Shown here: positions 1 to 5,464 of the stretch, in pieces
Layout: the number at the start of each line of letters is the position of its first letter
Numbering within the stretch: position 1 is the stretch's first letter
NCBI GenBank assembly: GCA_022710025.1
Contig: JAKLHS010000043.1
Coordinates: 1-5,500 of the forward strand
Direction of reading: 5' to 3'
DNA from: Caldisericota bacterium
GTDB taxonomy: Bacteria; Caldisericota; Caldisericia; Cryosericales; Cryosericaceae
Length of the DNA: 5,500 nucleotides
Program-made: the position numbers and the translations under genes
Notes under the pieces: model-generated
Seen by the model: only the letters and a program-made list of their open reading frames with translations
Databases searched by the model: none
What the model was told of the DNA's origin: nothing

Positions 1-250
1 GCTCTGCTCCACTCAGCACGACAAGGATGATCCCCACCGAGAAAACGATGCCGCCGATAAGCCTTGACAGACCAAACCCGAGGTGTTGAGACAGGTCGCT
101 GGTCACGAGTGAGAAAAGCTGTCCCCCGAAGCCGATGTACGCCCCGGCGAGTACTCCCAGAACAATAAGCTGAGCCGTGCTCAGATTCGTCTTCTTCTGT
201 CCGGCCGCTACGGCCGCGTCGGCAATCGCTGCAGGTGGCAGGCAATCCAC
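1..250 (-). CDS. Formate/nitrite transporter (FNT) family channel, N-terminal part only
   Basis: The gene runs off the left edge, so only the first 83 codons are present. FNT proteins are pentameric inner-membrane channels for small anions such as formate, nitrite or hydrosulfide. The visible protein starts MDCLPPAAIADAAVAAG, matching the short amphipathic N-terminal helix of the family (compare LLPAAMAKVAEEAG in FocA). A first membrane segment follows at about residues 26-47 (core GVLAGAYIGFGG), then a second at about 60-82 (GLSRLIGGIVFSVGIILVVLSGAE), which ends at the family's GAELF-type motif. I chose the GTG at 250 because AAAGGAGG lies 4 bases upstream and the family N-terminus begins here. 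An in-frame ATG at 295 would add 15 residues and has no ribosome site. The substrate cannot be assigned from this fragment. Family assignment is firm; the start is likely. Confidence 0.88.
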   Translation of the reverse strand, partial: MDCLPPAAIADAAVAAGQKKTNLSTAQLIVLGVLAGAYIGFGGQLFSLVTSDLSQHLGFGLSRLIGGIVFSVGIILVVLSGAE

Positions 251-254
251 GTTG

Positions 255-262
255 CCTCCTTT
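255..262 (-). promoter_or_regulatory. Strong Shine-Dalgarno sequence deciding the FNT gene start
   Basis: Read on the minus strand, AAAGGAGG is followed by CAAC and then GTG at 250. It is the best ribosome site in the region. It would lie inside the coding sequence, encoding Gly/Lys codons, if the ATG at 295 were used. The 4-base spacing is slightly short but workable. Confidence 0.7.
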
Positions 263-299
263 TCCTTCTCCGGCGTTTTCTACTGCCAGTTCCATACAC

Positions 300-324
300 T
301 ACGCACCGTGTCCACGGGCGCGTA
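300..324 (-). promoter_or_regulatory. Hairpin in the FNT mRNA leader
   Basis: On the minus strand TACGC pairs with GCGTA and, inside, CCGT pairs with ACGG around a GGAC loop. A small gc/t internal bulge separates the two stems, giving nine base pairs in total. It lies about 50 bases upstream of the GTG start and is not followed by a T run, so it is not an intrinsic terminator. Its role is unknown; it could affect mRNA stability or translation. Confidence 0.4.
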
Positions 325-359
325 CTTTACCGCGGCAACACCATGTCGGACCCATGTGA

Positions 360-387
360 ATTTTATAACAACTCATCAAGAAGTCAA
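360..387 (-). promoter_or_regulatory. Sigma70-type promoter for the FNT gene
   Basis: On the minus strand, -35 TTGACT (382-387) and -10 TAAAAT (360-365) are separated by 16 bases; each matches consensus at 5 of 6 positions. Transcription would begin near 353, leaving a leader of about 100 bases before the GTG at 250. No clear FNR-type dyad (TTGAT-N4-ATCAA) overlaps it. Confidence 0.6.
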
Positions 388-554
388 CGGAGATCAAACG
401 GCGTTCCCGACTCTGCGTCAATCTCCCGGCACCACTATGGACATACGCAGTATACGACCCGGTCTTGTGCCGGCAAGTGTCCGGACATACTGCCATGTAC
501 CCCGTCGATGATCAGCATAGCCCATATCGCATCGTGATGACTGACGTTGAAGCA

Positions 555-582
555 TTGACATCCCGGCGAAAAGGGATACCAT
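555..582 (+). promoter_or_regulatory. Sigma70-type promoter for rpsT
   Basis: A perfect -35 TTGACA (555-560) is followed after 16 bases by TACCAT (577-582), a 4-of-6 match to the -10 consensus. Transcription would start near 589, giving a leader of about 30 bases. The spacer contains an ATCCC...GGGAT inverted repeat (560-577). Confidence 0.55.
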
Positions 583-619
583 GGACACGATACGGTCCGA
601 GGAGATAAAGGAGAATTTC

Positions 620-886
620 ATGCCAATCAAGAAAGCTTCCGTCAAGGATGTCCGCAAGACAAAGACACGGACGGCATATAACACAGAACATGCGGCCAAG
701 GCAAAACTTGCGCTGGATATGGCGCGCAAGTCAGGTTACGCTCCGGAGAAGGTTGTTGACGCTGTCAAGCAGCTGGACAAACTTGTCCAGAAAGGTGTCG
801 TGCACAAGAACACCGCTGCCCGTAAAAAGTCCCGCCTCATGAGCAAGGCCAACGCCGCTCATGCGACGAAACCTACGGAATCCTGA
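620..886 (+). CDS. rpsT: 30S ribosomal protein S20
   Basis: S20 is a primary binding protein of 16S rRNA in the small ribosomal subunit; it also bears the older name of an ornithine decarboxylase inhibitor. The product is 88 residues, the usual family length (E. coli 87). The strongest signature is the C-terminal block LDKLVQKGVVHKNTAARKKS (about residues 50-69), nearly identical to the conserved S20 helix. The N-terminus (MPIKKASVKDVRKTKTRTAYN) fits the rRNA-binding helix but has fewer Arg/Lys residues than typical family members. The ATG at 620 has AAAGGAGA 5 to 6 bases upstream. An in-frame ATG at 581 would add 13 residues but overlaps the predicted -10 box, so I reject it. The 3' end overlaps the end of holA on the other strand by 14 bases. 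Neighbouring holA and rpsT is a common bacterial arrangement. Confidence 0.96.
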   Translation: MPIKKASVKDVRKTKTRTAYNTEHAAKAKLALDMARKSGYAPEKVVDAVKQLDKLVQKGVVHKNTAARKKSRLMSKANAAHATKPTES

Positions 887-1901
887 GAATCGTTTTCGAC
901 AGCAATTGTTCAAGGGCTACCAGCGCATTGCTGGCAAGCCCTTTTTTTATGCCGTACTCGATATCCTCGAGCTGCTCCAGCAATGCTTCGATGTCGCGCA
1001 ACTTCACGCCGCCGGCAGCAGACAGAAGAGCTGACAGCGTGCGATCGTCAAGATTTCGGTGTTGCGTTCGAAGACACCAGGCTCTCAGGTCCGCTCGGGG
1101 CCTGTTTGATCTGGAAACCAATTTGGCATTCAGAAGACGCAGCAACCCCTGCTCGACATCAAACAAGATATCTGTGTCCTTGGCTCCGGAAGACTTCAAG
1201 TCCTGCAGCGCGCGCATCGCTCTATCGAAGTGCTTCAGTGAGACTGCTTCCACGAGAATAGCCGCAGCGGCTGTGTGACACCGCGGCACAACCTCTTGCA
1301 CATCTGCGACGGTAATCGTCGAGTCTGTATATGCAAGCAGTTTGTCAATCTCACTACGCATGAGGAAGAAACTGTTTGCTGTACGCTCCATGAGCTCATG
1401 GACAGCTCGATCCTCCATCGTGCGGCCGTCCAACCTCTTGCGTATCCATGACTGCACGGCTGCAGAGGAAACGCTGTAATTTGTCACAACGAGAGCCTTG
1501 CTGAGCAGTTCTTCCGGTACCTTCGCCGGGTCGGCAAACAGGAGACATGTGATATCGGGAGCAAGTATCAACGGGGACAAACTGGCAAACCGCTCAGCGG
1601 TCTTGTCGGTCAGATTCGTCACTACCAGTGCCTTCCGCCCGGAGCCGAAGCTCTGGCTGCCCAGAAATTCACGAATGCTGTCAAAGCTGTCTTCTCCGCC
1701 CTCAAACTCCGCATAATCGAATACCCGATATGCCTCGGGTACCTGTGACCTGACTGCGTCTTTCGCTTGAGGAACGAAGTAGTCGTCTCCCGGGGAAAAG
1801 ACGTACAGCGACGACGGATGCCTGCTTCTGAGGCTGTTTAACGCCTCAGTCACAGAAACATCGCGAAAAGCGGCCCCCGATACTCCCCTTGTCCCCGTCA
1901 T
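873..1901 (-). CDS. holA: DNA polymerase III delta subunit (clamp loader)
   Basis: The delta subunit of the clamp-loader complex binds the beta sliding clamp and opens it so that it can be placed on primed DNA. The product is 342 residues, within the family's usual 330-345. Recognisable parts are the N-terminal strand and P-loop-like region SLYVFSPGDDYF (31-42), the VQSWIRKRL motif (149-157) that precedes the helical domain, FFLMRSEIDKLLAY (178-191), and the C-terminal collar IKKGLASNALVALEQLL (318-334). The ATG at 1901 is 10 bases after the asnS stop (TAG, 1912-1914). Its ribosome site is weak (GAGG almost touching the ATG), so it probably depends on translational coupling to asnS. A GTG about 16 codons further in lacks a ribosome site. 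It is the last gene of the operon. I see no strong minus-strand terminator after it, so its mRNA likely extends antisense into rpsT. Confidence 0.9.
   Translation of the reverse strand: MTGTRGVSGAAFRDVSVTEALNSLRSRHPSSLYVFSPGDDYFVPQAKDAVRSQVPEAYRVFDYAEFEGGEDSFDSIREFLGSQSFGSGRKALVVTNLTDKTAERFASLSPLILAPDITCLLFADPAKVPEELLSKALVVTNYSVSSAAVQSWIRKRLDGRTMEDRAVHELMERTANSFFLMRSEIDKLLAYTDSTITVADVQEVVPRCHTAAAAILVEAVSLKHFDRAMRALQDLKSSGAKDTDILFDVEQGLLRLLNAKLVSRSNRPRADLRAWCLRTQHRNLDDRTLSALLSAAGGVKLRDIEALLEQLEDIEYGIKKGLASNALVALEQLLSKTILRIP
912..950 (+). terminator. Intrinsic terminator of rpsT, inside holA
   Basis: AAGGGCT (912-918) pairs with AGCCCTT (937-943), and inside that CCAGC (920-924) pairs with GCTGG (930-934) around a GCATT loop. 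The seven-T run at 942-948 completes the signal. It is 26 bases beyond the rpsT stop and works only in the plus direction, because the minus strand has no T run after the stem. The same bases encode the HolA stretch KKGLASNALVAL. Confidence 0.9.
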
Positions 1902-1911
1902 GCCTCGTGAA

Positions 1912-3195
1912 CTATGGATAAATCTTTTCGAGGAGACGCGGGAACGGCACGGTCTCGCGCACATGCGGCAATTTGCATACCCAGGCCACCGTACGCTCGA
2001 TACCCAGCCCAAATCCGCTGTGTGGAACAGAGCCATACCTCCGAAGGTCCAGGTACCACTGGTAGTCAGCCTCGCTCAGTCCTTCGGCATGAACCCGGCT
2101 CAGCAACATGTCACAATCGTCCTCGCGCTGCCCTCCGCCGATGATCTCGCCATACCCTTCGGGCGCCAACAGGTCTGCGCATAGCGCTGTCTGTTGATTA
2201 TTCGGATTCACTTTCATATAGAAGGCCTTGATGGACTTCGGATAGCCGTGAACGAACACGGGTCGCTCAAATTGATTGGAGATAATCGTCTCCTCGTCTC
2301 CACCGAAATCGTCCCCCCATTGTATGGACGATCCTGCTTTCTGCAGGATCTGCACCGCTTCGTCATAGGGGACTCGTGGAAATGGCGTAACGACCTTCTC
2401 AAGAAGCGATGTATCCCGTTCGATGATTGCCAGTTCCTCGGATCGCTGTTCGAGCACCTTTCTGACGATGTATGTGACAAATTGCTCTTGGACATCGCAG
2501 TTCTGAGACCAGTCACAGTATGCCATCTCCGGTTCCACCATCCAGAACTCGGTCAGATGCCGGCGTGTCTTGGATTTCTCGGCGCGGAACGTCGGGCCGA
2601 AGCAGTAGACTCTCCCGAATGCCATTGCCGTCGCTTCGTTGTAGAGCTGGCCGCTCTGTGACAAGTATGCAGGTGTGCCAAAGTAGTCGGTTGAAAAGAG
2701 CGTCGAAGAACCTTCGCACGCGTTTGCAGACAAGATCGGAGCGTCCACAAGAAGGAAGCCGTGATCATCAAGGAAATCTCGTGCGCTCTTGATGATGGTG
2801 GCCCTGATACGCATGATGGCCCACTGTCGCTTGGATCGAAGCCACAGATGGCGATTGGACATCAGAAAATCCACCCCGTGTTCTTTCGGTGTGATAGGAT
2901 AGCCGGAAGTCAGCTGATGCACCTCCATTGCGCGAACATGCATCTCATAGCCCCCTGGGGCGCGTTCTTCGGCATGGATGGTGCCGCTGATGCTGAGGCT
3001 GGTCTCCTGCGTGAGACGGCGTACAGTATCGAATGTCGCTTCGTCAACCTCGTTGCGAACCACGACACACTGCATGATCCCGGTGCCGTCTCGTACGAGG
3101 ACAAAGGCGATCTTCCCGCTGCTCCGCGTATCATACACCCACCCGTTTACCTGCTGAACCTGCCCTGCGAACTCGGATGCCTTGTCGATGTACAT
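1912..3195 (-). CDS. asnS: Asparaginyl-tRNA synthetase
   Basis: This class IIb aminoacyl-tRNA synthetase charges tRNA-Asn with asparagine using ATP in the cytosol. The 427-residue product has an OB-fold anticodon-binding domain at about 1-95 (VNGWVYDTRSSGKIAFVLVR at 17-36) followed by the class II catalytic core. Motif 1 lies around VDAPILSANACEGSS (150-164). Motif 2 is FRAEKSKTRRHLTEFWMVEP (203-222), which is the AsnRS form rather than the AspRS form. Motif 3 is GFGLGIERTV (394-403). It is shorter than E. coli AsnS (466), like the compact forms of other bacteria. Its presence implies direct Asn-tRNA charging rather than sole reliance on the GatCAB transamidation route. The start ATG overlaps the yceD stop (TAATG), with GAGGAG 8 bases upstream. 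No T-box leader is present, as expected for an internal operon gene. Confidence 0.95.
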   Translation of the reverse strand: MYIDKASEFAGQVQQVNGWVYDTRSSGKIAFVLVRDGTGIMQCVVVRNEVDEATFDTVRRLTQETSLSISGTIHAEERAPGGYEMHVRAMEVHQLTSGYPITPKEHGVDFLMSNRHLWLRSKRQWAIMRIRATIIKSARDFLDDHGFLLVDAPILSANACEGSSTLFSTDYFGTPAYLSQSGQLYNEATAMAFGRVYCFGPTFRAEKSKTRRHLTEFWMVEPEMAYCDWSQNCDVQEQFVTYIVRKVLEQRSEELAIIERDTSLLEKVVTPFPRVPYDEAVQILQKAGSSIQWGDDFGGDEETIISNQFERPVFVHGYPKSIKAFYMKVNPNNQQTALCADLLAPEGYGEIIGGGQREDDCDMLLSRVHAEGLSEADYQWYLDLRRYGSVPHSGFGLGIERTVAWVCKLPHVRETVPFPRLLEKIYP

Positions 3196-3659
3196 TACTG
3201 GTTCTCCTCAACTGTATGCTGATGTGAACACGCCGTCGTATTCAGATTGGCACCGCACACGGGGCACAACCCCTTACAGTCGGCAGTGCACAGGGGAAAC
3301 TCCTTCACTTCCATGAGCAGGTTCTGACGCACAACATCCGTGACATCCAGTACCTCAGAATTGAGAACGAAAACATCTTCCTGGTCAGATTCCTCCTGCC
3401 CGCTCGGAAGGTACATCTCATCTATCTCGAACTCAACGTTTTCCTTGACCGGTTCCATACATCGAGCACAAGGCTGACTGACACGCGTGCCGAACGTCCC
3501 GTTGAGCCGATAGCCGGCACCAAGGTTACTGATCATGAACTGGCCTCTGACAGGCTCGAGTAGTGTAACTCCGGGGAGATCTCCTACGGACGACTCCTCA
3601 AATGCGAACGACTGGCCGCTCCCCTCATCAATGTTCAGCTTCTGGAGTTCGAGTTTCAT
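3195..3659 (-). CDS. yceD: YceD/DUF177 family protein (putative zinc-binding rRNA accumulation factor)
   Basis: The 154-residue protein belongs to DUF177. Members are linked to 23S rRNA accumulation or processing and are usually encoded just before rpmF. The visible Cys pattern supports a metal site: CARC (64-67), then CTADCKGLCPVCGANLN (124-140) with Cys 124, 128, 132 and 135, plus Cys144 in an ACSHQH tail. The CKGLCPVCGANLN block is the family hallmark. The ATG at 3659 has AAGGAG 7 bases upstream and lies 32 bases inside the preceding coiled-coil gene in another frame. Its stop shares a base with the asnS start. The usual downstream rpmF is absent and asnS takes its place. Zinc binding is inferred from the cysteines, and the function comes from family knowledge only. 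Confidence 0.88.
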   Translation of the reverse strand: MKLELQKLNIDEGSGQSFAFEESSVGDLPGVTLLEPVRGQFMISNLGAGYRLNGTFGTRVSQPCARCMEPVKENVEFEIDEMYLPSGQEESDQEDVFVLNSEVLDVTDVVRQNLLMEVKEFPLCTADCKGLCPVCGANLNTTACSHQHTVEENQ

Positions 3660-4113
3660 CGTTCTTCTCCTTGTGAAACTGTGTTTCCGACGCTTTCACG
3701 GTTTCCATCAGACGCATCAAGATCTGCTCCAGCTGCTCGAGCATCTTCAGCGAGTATTCATCTGCCTGTTGCTCTGCCTGCGCGCGGGCCGTGGCTACTT
3801 CCGCCATCAGGTGCTCCCGTTCAGCTGTTGCAGCCTGCACTATCTCGCTGCCAGCCACCAGATCGTCATGAGCACGCTGGCCCTCTTCAATGAGCCTGCT
3901 GCTCTGGCGCCTTGCGTCGGCAATCAATGCATCCCGTTGTTCCAACAGGGCACATGCATTCCTCACCTGTTCCGGATATGCCGCGCGCACGTGCGCTACG
4001 GCATTGCCGAGCTCTTCATCCTTGATGATGCGATATCCAAACAATCGCGGACTGTGTTCTCGCACCAGGTCGATCCGGTCGATCAGATCCTGCAGTGTGA
4101 GCTTCTCAATCAT
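3628..4113 (-). CDS. DivIVA/SepIVA-type coiled-coil protein
   Basis: This 161-residue protein is mostly helix. A short N-terminal part (LTLQDLIDRIDLVREHSPRL, then KDEELGNAVAHVRAAYPEQV at 31-50) leads into a long Ala/Glu/Gln/Arg-rich heptad region at about 50-145, ending in a charged tail. It has no signal peptide or membrane segment. The pattern, a short domain with LPEEI-like residues followed by a coiled coil rich in EA/RA repeats, matches small proteins encoded between coaD and DUF177 in many Gram-positive genomes. Those are often auto-annotated as ATPase or ATP synthase subunit b-like. The mycobacterial relative in the same position beside DUF177, SepIVA, acts in septation and polar cell-wall growth. 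No ATP-binding motif is visible, so an ATPase label would be wrong. Its ATG (AGGAGG 7 bases upstream) overlaps the coaD end by 8 bases. The specific role here is inference. Confidence 0.72.
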   Translation of the reverse strand: MIEKLTLQDLIDRIDLVREHSPRLFGYRIIKDEELGNAVAHVRAAYPEQVRNACALLEQRDALIADARRQSSRLIEEGQRAHDDLVAGSEIVQAATAEREHLMAEVATARAQAEQQADEYSLKMLEQLEQILMRLMETVKASETQFHKEKNDETRTPEAEH

Positions 4114-4606
4114 GTTTCTCCCTCCTCACCTGCGAGAGACCTTTCACGATCCTGTCTGCAACGCTCTCGGGTACCAGGTCACGTATGTCCCCACCGCCAT
4201 CGAACATCTGCTTAACAAGCGATGAGGAGACAATGAACTGCTCTTGTGAACTCATAAGGTAGATGATGTCCACGTTCGGATCCAGATGCCGATTGGCCCA
4301 TGCGAATTGAACTTCATTATGAAAGTCAGAAACCGGGCGCAATCCCCGCAGCATGATGTGTGCATGCTTGCGTTGCATGAAATGAACAAGCAGATCGTCG
4401 AAGCCTTCGACTTCCACATTCGACACGTGACGCGTCGCCGCCCGGACCATATCCACTCGTTCTTCAAGAGACCAGACGGGCTTCTTGTAGGAAATGGCCG
4501 CGACCCCCACGATGAGCAGATCACAAAGACGCGCTCCGCGTTCGATGACGTCAACATGCCCATTGGTGACCGGGTCAAACGTGCCCGGATAGACGATCGT
4601 ATTCAT
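4106..4606 (-). CDS. coaD: Phosphopantetheine adenylyltransferase
   Basis: CoaD catalyses the penultimate step of coenzyme A synthesis, transferring AMP from ATP to 4'-phosphopantetheine to give dephospho-CoA. The 166-residue product aligns end to end with E. coli CoaD (159). It shows the nucleotidyltransferase motif YPGTFDPVTNGH (6-17, with the TNGH form of HxGH), KKPVWSLEERV (41-51), MLRGLRPVSDF (85-95), and the C-terminal SSSLVKQ (127-133) that contacts the ATP phosphates. In-frame ATGs also exist at 4615 and 4624. I chose 4606 because it gives the family N-terminus (MNTIVYPGTF), although GGGAG sits only 2 bases upstream; 4615 has GAGG 3 bases away. It is the first gene of the five-gene operon and overlaps the next gene by 8 bases (ATGATTGA). 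Confidence 0.95.
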   Translation of the reverse strand: MNTIVYPGTFDPVTNGHVDVIERGARLCDLLIVGVAAISYKKPVWSLEERVDMVRAATRHVSNVEVEGFDDLLVHFMQRKHAHIMLRGLRPVSDFHNEVQFAWANRHLDPNVDIIYLMSSQEQFIVSSSLVKQMFDGGGDIRDLVPESVADRIVKGLSQVRREKHD

Positions 4607-4629
4607 GTCTCCCATTGACCTCATGTTCC

Positions 4630-4657
4630 AGTGTAGTCAAAAGGTTGTTGATGAAAA
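4630..4657 (-). promoter_or_regulatory. Possible promoter for the coaD operon
   Basis: On the minus strand TTTTCA (4652-4657) and TACACT (4630-4635) are 16 bases apart, each a 4-of-6 match to sigma70 boxes. A promoter is expected between the upstream terminator and coaD, and this is the best pair I see. The -35 box overlaps the T-rich tail of that terminator. Transcription would begin near 4623, which argues against the ATG at 4624 as start. The match is weak. Confidence 0.22.
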
Positions 4658-4687
4658 GCGAAAGCGGGGCGTCGCAGGCGCCCCGCT
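4650..4687 (-). terminator. Intrinsic terminator after the amino-acid ABC transporter operon
   Basis: On the minus strand AGCGGGGCG pairs perfectly with CGCCCCGCT (arms at plus positions 4679-4687 and 4663-4671) around a 7-base loop. The T-rich stretch TTTCGCTTTTC follows. It lies 18 bases past the ATPase stop and separates that operon from coaD. The T run is interrupted, so some read-through is possible. Confidence 0.82.
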
Positions 4688-4704
4688 CCATGATGCAACG
4701 GCGA

Positions 4705-5463
4705 TCAGGCGAGGTGCACCTTGCTCAAGAAGTTTCGGGTTCGTTCCTGTCGCGGGTGCTCGAAGACATCGCTCGGAGATCCCGTTTCAATGATCAATCC
4801 CTGATCCATGAAGATGATCCGGTCGGCGACCTCCTTGGCGAAGCCCATTTCATGTGTGACGACGATCATGGTCATGCCTTCGTCCGCCAGTTTCACCATG
4901 ACATCCAAAACCTCATGAATCAGCTCTACGTCGATCGAAGAGGTGGGCTCGTCAAACAGCATGAGCTTGGGATGCATGGCTAGTGCGCGGGCGATAGCGA
5001 CGCGTTGCTGTTCGCCGCCACTCATCTGAGCAGGTTTGTGACTCGCGCGATGCGAGAGACCGACCTTGGCGAGCAGTTGCATGGCTTCTTGCTCCGCGTC
5101 TGATTTGGATACTTTACGCACAACCTCCGGCGCGAGCGCCACGTTTTGGAGCGCCGTGAGATGCGGAAAAACATTGAACTGCTGGAAGACCATTCCGATG
5201 TCTTCACGCAACTTCCTGATATCCCTCGTCGCCGGGTCAACGGGAGCGCCGTCAAACACCATGCTGCCCGATGTCGGCGGCTCGATCCAGTTCAGACATC
5301 GTACCAGCGTGCTCTTGCCCGACCCGGACGGCCCCATGAGGACGAGCCTCTCCTTGTGGTTCAGATCGAAGCTCACGCCCTTGATGACTTCCAGAGATCC
5401 GAACGATTTGTGCAGGTCGCGGACCTCAAGGATCTTCGCGGGCGTATTCATGGTATCCGGCAT
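4705..5463 (-). CDS. Polar amino-acid ABC transporter, ATP-binding protein (GlnQ/HisP type)
   Basis: This cytoplasmic ATPase powers an importer for polar amino acids such as glutamine, glutamate, arginine or histidine. The 252-residue product is full family length. It has Walker [10 protein letters not shown] (44-52), Q-loop [13 protein letters not shown] (91-103; the FNxFPH form is typical of the amino-acid subfamily), signature [15 protein letters not shown] (147-161), Walker B LMLFDE (167-172), D-loop SSID (175-178) and the switch His in VTHEM (His204). SSID replaces the usual SALD, and the signature starts MSGGE rather than LSGGQ; both are tolerated variants and all catalytic residues are present. 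The ATG at 5463 has AAGGTGG 6 bases upstream; an ATG at 5451 is less well placed. The probable permease gene stops one base before it, and an intrinsic terminator follows. The substrate cannot be told from the ATPase alone. Confidence 0.95.
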   Translation of the reverse strand: MPDTMNTPAKILEVRDLHKSFGSLEVIKGVSFDLNHKERLVLMGPSGSGKSTLVRCLNWIEPPTSGSMVFDGAPVDPATRDIRKLREDIGMVFQQFNVFPHLTALQNVALAPEVVRKVSKSDAEQEAMQLLAKVGLSHRASHKPAQMSGGEQQRVAIARALAMHPKLMLFDEPTSSIDVELIHEVLDVMVKLADEGMTMIVVTHEMGFAKEVADRIIFMDQGLIIETGSPSDVFEHPRQERTRNFLSKVHLA

Positions 5464-5464
5464 C

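Larger units (their letters stand above)
251..619. other. Divergent intergenic region between the FNT gene and rpsT
   Basis: This 369-base stretch has no convincing gene; the short open frames across it lack ribosome sites and family resemblance. It holds, from left to right, the FNT leader with a hairpin (300-324), the minus-strand FNT promoter (360-387), a central section with paired palindromes (468-487) and a GGACATAC direct repeat (439-446 and 483-490), and the plus-strand rpsT promoter (555-582). I saw no tRNA or recognisable riboswitch. Confidence 0.75.

Noticed and set aside
360..387. FNR-type oxygen-responsive site near the FNT promoter
   Set aside because: TTGAT half-sites occur, but there is no partner ATCAA at the right spacing, so anaerobic control by FNR is not supported by sequence.
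418..729. Minus-strand open frame of 103 codons across the rpsT promoter and 5' half
   Set aside because: It has no ribosome site, is antisense to rpsT, covers the rpsT promoter, and its translation resembles no family I know.
838..863. Hairpin CATGAGC...GCTCATG near the rpsT end as a possible minus-strand terminator for holA
   Set aside because: The T run on the minus strand begins about 9 bases after the stem and the outer stem is only 7 pairs, so it does not make a convincing intrinsic terminator. It may simply be rpsT coding sequence.
1902..2036. A 45-residue N-terminal extension of HolA reading from 2036
   Set aside because: The extension lies wholly within asnS in another frame and looks like shadow coding (Cys/Arg-rich). 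The family N-terminus fits the ATG at 1901.
3535..4215. Plus-strand open frame of 226 codons opposite yceD, the coiled-coil gene and coaD
   Set aside because: It is antisense to three confidently identified genes. Its Ser/Leu/Arg/His-rich translation is typical of an antisense shadow, and it has no ribosome site or family match.
5022..5255. Second minus-strand open frame inside the ABC ATPase gene
   Set aside because: It is an alternative frame within a clearly intact ATPase gene, rich in Ser/Arg, with no ribosome site or recognisable domain.
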